From Amphimedon queenslandica (Eukaryota > Porifera > Demospongiae > Haplosclerida > Niphatidae): DNA of 38,032 nucleotides. The stretch spans positions 121,669 to 159,700 of the forward strand of contig NW_003546458.1 in assembly GCF_000090795.2 (NCBI RefSeq). Reading direction: 5' to 3'. This document shows, piece after piece, positions 33,903-38,032 of this stretch (position 1 is its first letter; each line of letters starts with the position of its first letter). Position numbers and translations under genes: made by a program. The notes under the pieces were generated by a model. The model was not told where the DNA came from. It was given only the letters and a program-made list of their open reading frames with translations, and made no database searches.

Positions 33903-34100
33903 TTGTATAGGGGTTTTATTTTGTTGGTATAAAATTTCGTAAATTTGTTCAAATTTCCCATTTGTTGGTATAAATTTTCATGAATCCTACCTTCTGCAGT
34001 TATTTTCCTAATGTGCCACACCTCTTTTTTAATTTCGCAAATTTACTGAAAATGCAAAGTTAGCAAAATTTATTTCCAGTGAAATATAACCCCTATACGG
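33903..34100. mobile_element. MITE inserted upstream of hydrolase copy 1 (filled site)
   Basis: Ends TTGTATAGGGGTT and, inverted, CCGTATAGGGGTT, flanked by TA at 33901-33902 and 34101-34102. The homologous position in block A is an empty site: GAGAAGTATGTCATGACA (30853-30870) against CAGAAGTA-[element]-TATGTCATGACA here. This fixes the ends (198 bp) and the TA duplication. Non-coding. With the shared upstream sequence it fills the stretch 33788-34142. Confidence 0.8.
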
Positions 34101-34142
34101 TATGTCATGACACACCTCAATTCCTCCCACTCTATTAATTGC

Positions 34143-35708
34143 ATGACACTGACAATGGCAGGGTTGCTCTTGATTCTATCTCTAACTCTACTTCAGTTGG
34201 CTTTAGCTGAAGATGTTATTTACCAACCTTTAAAGAAAGGACAAGAAGAAGTAGCACTGATACTGATGCAAGGGGCTCAAGTTAAACCTACTCAATATGC
34301 TCCTCTGATGAAACAAATACAATCAACCTCAGAATATTCTCTATGGATTGGTATACCAGAATATCCACAAGACTTAGTGGAACCACTAGTAATTGAGAGT
34401 GGTATACAGAGAATAATAAAAGGAATGACATCTCAAGGTATGAATACAAGCCTCCTTTTCTTAGCTGGTCATTCTTTGGGTGGTGCTATGCTTCAAGACT
34501 ATGTTCATTCTAATCCAACTGGTATCAAAGGTCAAATACTAATGGGGTCGTACTTGGAACGAAAATACAAGAATCAGACCTATCCTACACCAACGCTGAC
34601 AATTGGAGGTGAACTGGATGGTCTAGCTCGTGTAACTCGAGTAATGGAGTCTTATTATCATTACACTCTTTATCCTTATCAAGGAAACAAGCCTAACCTC
34701 TTTCCTGTAGTAGTAGTGCAAGGTATGAGTCACATGCAGTTTGCATCAGGTACTCCACCATTCCTTGTTCAAGAGAGAGACTTGAAACCAGAAATATCTT
34801 ACGATGAGGCTCACAGCATTGTTGCTAATCTCACGGCATCATTCATTAAATCAATACTGCTTGGTGAGACTACTCCTTCTCAGTATTTCCAACAATGGGC
34901 TAATAGTACTGGTGAGTTTCTAAAACCTTTACTGCTAGCATATCAAATGGAAGGATTCTATCATTTTAAACCACCCTGCTATGATGATCCACCTAGTCCT
35001 GCCTGCACTACTGGTTGCCCTTGGAGTGAGATTGTTTCACAGCCTATAATGGGAGGACTGCCTAATAAGAACAGTGTACATGATAAAGATGGCTTTCATC
35101 CAGCATCGGAATTTTATCCACATGACTACTTGCCAAAAATACTGAACAAGTGTCCTGTATATTCATCTTCCTGTGTCCTAAATACTACCTCAGTTAGTCA
35201 ATGTATTTATGAAATAATAGATGGAAAATTGGATACTGCGTTTTTCCCAACATCGGCCAGTGAGATAAGAACTAAACTCTCGTCAAGACAGAACATCATG
35301 GAATCAGCTGGAATGGGAAAGGTTGACTTTAATAAAACTGATGGTGGATCGATATGTAAGACAATCAATGAGTATACCTACTCCTGGGCACTAGCTAATG
35401 CTGGATCAAACACACTGACTAGATACAAGAAACTAGGAGAGCCAATGGTCTTTGGAAAGGATATAGTGGAAAACAATGGACTGATTTGGATTTATTATCC
35501 TATAGAGTACAAACGAAAAACAGATGAGAATGGAGTGACGGTGCAAGAAGTAACATCACCAACAATGCGTACTCCGACTGATTTCATTCTTAAGATAACT
35601 GCAGGGTTTCACTTTTGTAAAGTATTATCCCCAGCACGTGCAATGGAATGGATATATGTGGACGGACTGAGGTTGCATGACTCATTAAATAATTCAACTA
35701 AAATTTAG
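34143..35708 (+). CDS. Secreted alpha/beta-hydrolase, copy 1
   Basis: Single-exon gene of 521 aa. I start at 34143, matching copies 2 and 3; an in-frame ATG at 34107 lies in sequence they do not share. Signal peptide (LLLILSLTLLQLALA), then a lipase/esterase-like alpha/beta-hydrolase fold: nucleophile elbow GHSLGG (S111), candidate acid D159 in GGELDGL and candidate base H197 in GMSHMQF. Residues 260-521 form a conserved C-terminal half with cysteines and N-glycosylation-type NxS/T sites that I do not recognise. Substrate unknown; an ester or lipid hydrolase outside the cell is plausible from family knowledge. No introns, unlike nearly every neighbour, suggesting retrocopy or gene transfer. 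The next copy starts 1771 bp on. Confidence 0.82.
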   Translation: MTLTMAGLLLILSLTLLQLALAEDVIYQPLKKGQEEVALILMQGAQVKPTQYAPLMKQIQSTSEYSLWIGIPEYPQDLVEPLVIESGIQRIIKGMTSQGMNTSLLFLAGHSLGGAMLQDYVHSNPTGIKGQILMGSYLERKYKNQTYPTPTLTIGGELDGLARVTRVMESYYHYTLYPYQGNKPNLFPVVVVQGMSHMQFASGTPPFLVQERDLKPEISYDEAHSIVANLTASFIKSILLGETTPSQYFQQWANSTGEFLKPLLLAYQMEGFYHFKPPCYDDPPSPACTTGCPWSEIVSQPIMGGLPNKNSVHDKDGFHPASEFYPHDYLPKILNKCPVYSSSCVLNTTSVSQCIYEIIDGKLDTAFFPTSASEIRTKLSSRQNIMESAGMGKVDFNKTDGGSICKTINEYTYSWALANAGSNTLTRYKKLGEPMVFGKDIVENNGLIWIYYPIEYKRKTDENGVTVQEVTSPTMRTPTDFILKITAGFHFCKVLSPARAMEWIYVDGLRLHDSLNNSTKI

Positions 35709-35913
35709 TGTTTCAAAAACATAATTTTTGTGTCTGTTGCATGTTTAATTGAACAGGTGTACAAGACTATAGTTTATTTAGTTTATTCACGTACAATGAG
35801 GCAGTTTTTGTACTATTGTTCATCCCCCACATGCTCATTATTCATCCAATATACAACACAACTAAACAATATTCATACTTAATGCTGATTATGTAGCTAT
35901 TGCATAACATTGC

Positions 35914-37479
35914 ATGACACTGACAATGGCAGGGTTGCTCTTGATCCTATCTCTATCTCTACTTCAGTTGGCTCTAGCTGAAGATGTTATCTATCAACCT
36001 TTAAAGAAAGGACAAGAAGAAGTAGCACTGATACTGATGCAAGGGGCTCAAGTTAAACCTACTCAATATGCTCCTCTGATGAAACAAATACAATCAACCT
36101 CAGAATATTCTCTATGGATTGGTATACCAGAATATCCACAAGACTTAGTGGAACCACTAGTAATTGAGAGTGGTATACAGAGAATAATAAAAGGAATGAC
36201 ATCTCAAGGTATGAATACAAGTCTCCTTTTCTTAGCTGGTCATTCTATGGGTGGTGCTGTGCTTCAAGACTATGTTCATTCTAATCCAACTGGTATCAAA
36301 GGTCAAATACTAATGGGGTCGTACTTGGAACGAAAATACAAGAATCAGACCTATCCTACACCAACGCTGACAATTGGAGGTGAACTGGATGGTCTAGCTC
36401 GTGTAACTCGAGTGATGGAGTCATATTATCATTACATTCTTTATCCTTATCAAGGAAACAAGCCTAACCTTTTTCCTGTAGTAGTAGTGCAAGGTATGAG
36501 TCACATGCAGTTTGCCTCAGGTACTCCACCATTCCTTGTTCAAGAGAGAGACTTGAAACCAGAAATATCTTACGATGAGGCTCACAGCATTGTTGCTAAT
36601 CTCACAGCATCATTCATTAAATCAATACTGCTTGGTGAGACTACTCCTTCTCAGTATTTCCAACAATGGGCTAATAGTACTGGTGAGTTCTTAAAACCTT
36701 TACTTCTAGCATATCAAATGGAAGGATTCTATCATTTTAAACCACCCTGCTATGATGATCCACCTAGTCCTGCCTGCACTACTGGTTGCCCTTGGAGTGA
36801 GATTGTTTCACAGCCTATAATGGGAGGACTGCCTAATAACAACAGTGTACATGATAAAGATACCTTTTATCCAGCATCGGAATTTTATCCACATGACTAC
36901 TTGCCAAAAATACTGAACAAGTGTTCTGTATATTCATCTTCCTGTGTCCTAAATACTACCTCAGTTAGTCAATGTATTTACGAAATAATAGATGGAAAAT
37001 TGGATACTGGGTTTTCCCCAACATCAGCCAGTGAGATAAGAACTAAACTCTCGTCAAGACAGAACGTCATGGAATCAGCTGGAATGGGAAAGGTCAACTT
37101 TAATAAAACTGATGGTGGATCGATATGTAAGACAATCAATGAGTATACCTACTCCTGGGCACTAGCTAATGCTGGATCAAACACACTGACTAGATACAAG
37201 AAACTAGGAGAGCCAATGGTCTTTGGAGATGATATATTGGAAAACAACGGACTGATTTGGATTTATTATCCTATAGAGTACAAACGAAAAACAGATGAGA
37301 ATGGAGTGACGGTGCAAGAAGTAACATCACCAACAATGCGTACTCCGACTGATTTCATTCTTAAGATAACTGCAGGGTTTCATTTCTGTAAAGTAATGTC
37401 ACCAGCTCGTGCAATGGAATGGATATATGTGGACGGACTGAGGTTGCATGACTCACTAAATAATTCAACTAAAATTTAG
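35914..37479 (+). CDS. Secreted alpha/beta-hydrolase, copy 2
   Basis: Single-exon gene of 521 aa, second unit of the tandem array and very close to copy 1 along its length and in its spacers. Same signal peptide and fold; the nucleophile elbow is GHSMGG instead of GHSLGG (S111), with D159 and H197 conserved. Amino-acid changes are few and scattered (for example GFSP for AFFP, FGDDIL for FGKDIV), and the frame is intact, so it is probably functional. Its promoter region (35760-35913) resembles that of copy 3 rather than that of copy 1. Confidence 0.82.
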   Translation: MTLTMAGLLLILSLSLLQLALAEDVIYQPLKKGQEEVALILMQGAQVKPTQYAPLMKQIQSTSEYSLWIGIPEYPQDLVEPLVIESGIQRIIKGMTSQGMNTSLLFLAGHSMGGAVLQDYVHSNPTGIKGQILMGSYLERKYKNQTYPTPTLTIGGELDGLARVTRVMESYYHYILYPYQGNKPNLFPVVVVQGMSHMQFASGTPPFLVQERDLKPEISYDEAHSIVANLTASFIKSILLGETTPSQYFQQWANSTGEFLKPLLLAYQMEGFYHFKPPCYDDPPSPACTTGCPWSEIVSQPIMGGLPNNNSVHDKDTFYPASEFYPHDYLPKILNKCSVYSSSCVLNTTSVSQCIYEIIDGKLDTGFSPTSASEIRTKLSSRQNVMESAGMGKVNFNKTDGGSICKTINEYTYSWALANAGSNTLTRYKKLGEPMVFGDDILENNGLIWIYYPIEYKRKTDENGVTVQEVTSPTMRTPTDFILKITAGFHFCKVMSPARAMEWIYVDGLRLHDSLNNSTKI

Positions 37480-37684
37480 TGTTTTAAAAACATAATTTTT
37501 GTGTCTGTTGCATGTTTCATTAAATAGGTGTACATGACTATAGTTTATATAGTCTATTCACATACAATGAGACAGTTTTTGTACTTTTGTTCATCCCCCA
37601 CATGCTCATTATTCATCCAATATACAACACAACTAAACAATATTCATACTTAATGCTGATTATGTAGCTATTGCATAACATTGC

Positions 37685-38032
37685 ATGACACTGACAATGG
37701 CAGGGTTGCTCTTGATTCTATCTCTATCTCTACTTCAATTGGCTCTAGCTGAAGATGTTATTTATCAACCTTTAAAGAAAGGACAAGAAGAAGTAGCACT
37801 GATACTGATGCAAGGGGCTCAAGTTAAACCTACTCAATATGCTCCTCTGATGAAACAAATACAATCAACCTCAGAATACTCTCTATGGATTGGTATTCCA
37901 GAATATCCACTAGATACAGTGGAACCACTAGTAATTGAGAGTGGTATACAGAGAGTAATAAAAGGAATGACATCTCAAGGTATGAATACAAGTCTCCTCT
38001 TCTTAGCTGGTCATTCTTTGGGTGGTGCTATG
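37685..38032 (+). CDS. Secreted alpha/beta-hydrolase, copy 3 (cut by window end)
   Basis: First 116 codons of a third unit: signal peptide, VIYQPLKKGQ, and the nucleophile elbow GHSLGGAM, where the window stops. A few changes from copies 1 and 2 (YPLDTVE for YPQDLVE, IQRVIK for IQRIIK). No lesion in the visible part. Confidence 0.85.
   Translation, partial: MTLTMAGLLLILSLSLLQLALAEDVIYQPLKKGQEEVALILMQGAQVKPTQYAPLMKQIQSTSEYSLWIGIPEYPLDTVEPLVIESGIQRVIKGMTSQGMNTSLLFLAGHSLGGAM

Larger units (their letters stand above)
28158..34307 (+). repeat. Block duplication: receptor tail + four-domain receptor + hydrolase 5' end
   Basis: Block A (28158 to about 31050) holds TM + ITAM-like tail, receptor 2 and a hydrolase 5' fragment. 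Block B (31061 onward) holds the same TM + tail, receptor 3 and the start of an intact hydrolase gene, in the same order with homologous spacers (for example the ATGTGCTATATGTGCTATAT downstream of each tail exon). Block B resumes directly after the truncated hydrolase fragment, at AACCTCAG/GTTGTACAAG near 31050. Direct evidence of a segmental tandem duplication with a junction inside the hydrolase gene. Confidence 0.8.
34143..38032 (+). repeat. 1771-bp tandem array of hydrolase genes
   Basis: Start codons at 34143, 35914 and 37685 are exactly 1771 bp apart. Genes and the roughly 205-bp spacers are both nearly identical, including the run TTCATCCCCCACATGCTCAT. The first unit differs upstream because it joins receptor 3 and the MITE. 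The array runs off the window. Confidence 0.9.

Noticed and set aside
34107..34142. Upstream in-frame ATG for hydrolase copy 1 adding 12 residues
   Set aside because: The added residues are polar and precede the signal peptide; the sequence is not shared by copies 2 and 3, whose first ATG matches 34143.

Overview
The window looks like nuclear DNA of an early-branching animal, most probably a demosponge close to Amphimedon. It is AT-rich, has short GT-AG introns (often 45-80 bp) and tightly packed genes. It also carries animal-specific families: a RIG-I-like receptor with a DEATH-fold N-terminus, a CABIT scaffold, ANKAR, and Ig/FN3 receptors with tyrosine tails. The species is an inference. 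No bacterial operons, rRNA, tRNA or CRISPR were seen. A run of 395 N (26369-26763) marks a scaffold gap.

Left part (1-9900), signalling and innate immunity. A CABIT-domain phosphotyrosine scaffold (minus strand, running off the left edge) sits head-to-head, 118 bp apart, with a complete RIG-I-like receptor (DEATH + CARD-like + DECH helicase + zinc-binding C-terminal domain). Two tandem LRRC41-like genes follow (BC-box/Cul-box-like N-terminus). Each copy is damaged at a different place.

Middle part (9943-24480), housekeeping. A 34-exon ATP9-type P4-ATPase carries an ANKAR-like gene nested antisense in one intron; the nested stop codon lies inside the host 5' splice site. Then come a 16-exon UTP14 gene (minus) and, 116 bp away and divergent, a small two-TM protein gene. 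The introns hold MITEs with TA target duplications and a repeat family carrying a palindrome around CCTGTACTATAGTACAGG.

Right part (25124-38032), a fast-evolving cluster. Receptor 1 (Ig-Ig-Ig-FN3-FN3-TM, interrupted by the gap) has an ITAM-like tail, YATI-x11-YSSL. Receptors 2 and 3 are near-duplicate four-domain receptors with proline-rich tyrosine tails. Between them lie a 5' fragment of a hydrolase gene and an orphan TM + ITAM-like tail cassette, products of a block duplication. An exact 1771-bp tandem array of intronless secreted alpha/beta-hydrolase genes follows (two complete, the third cut by the window edge). Receptor exons are nearly all phase 1-1, so ectodomains and tails are interchangeable by splicing. 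The receptor 2/3 pair shows islands of amino-acid change inside otherwise nearly identical DNA, including an intron. This cluster, with interchangeable tails and locally diversified Ig domains, is the best candidate for an undescribed recognition system.
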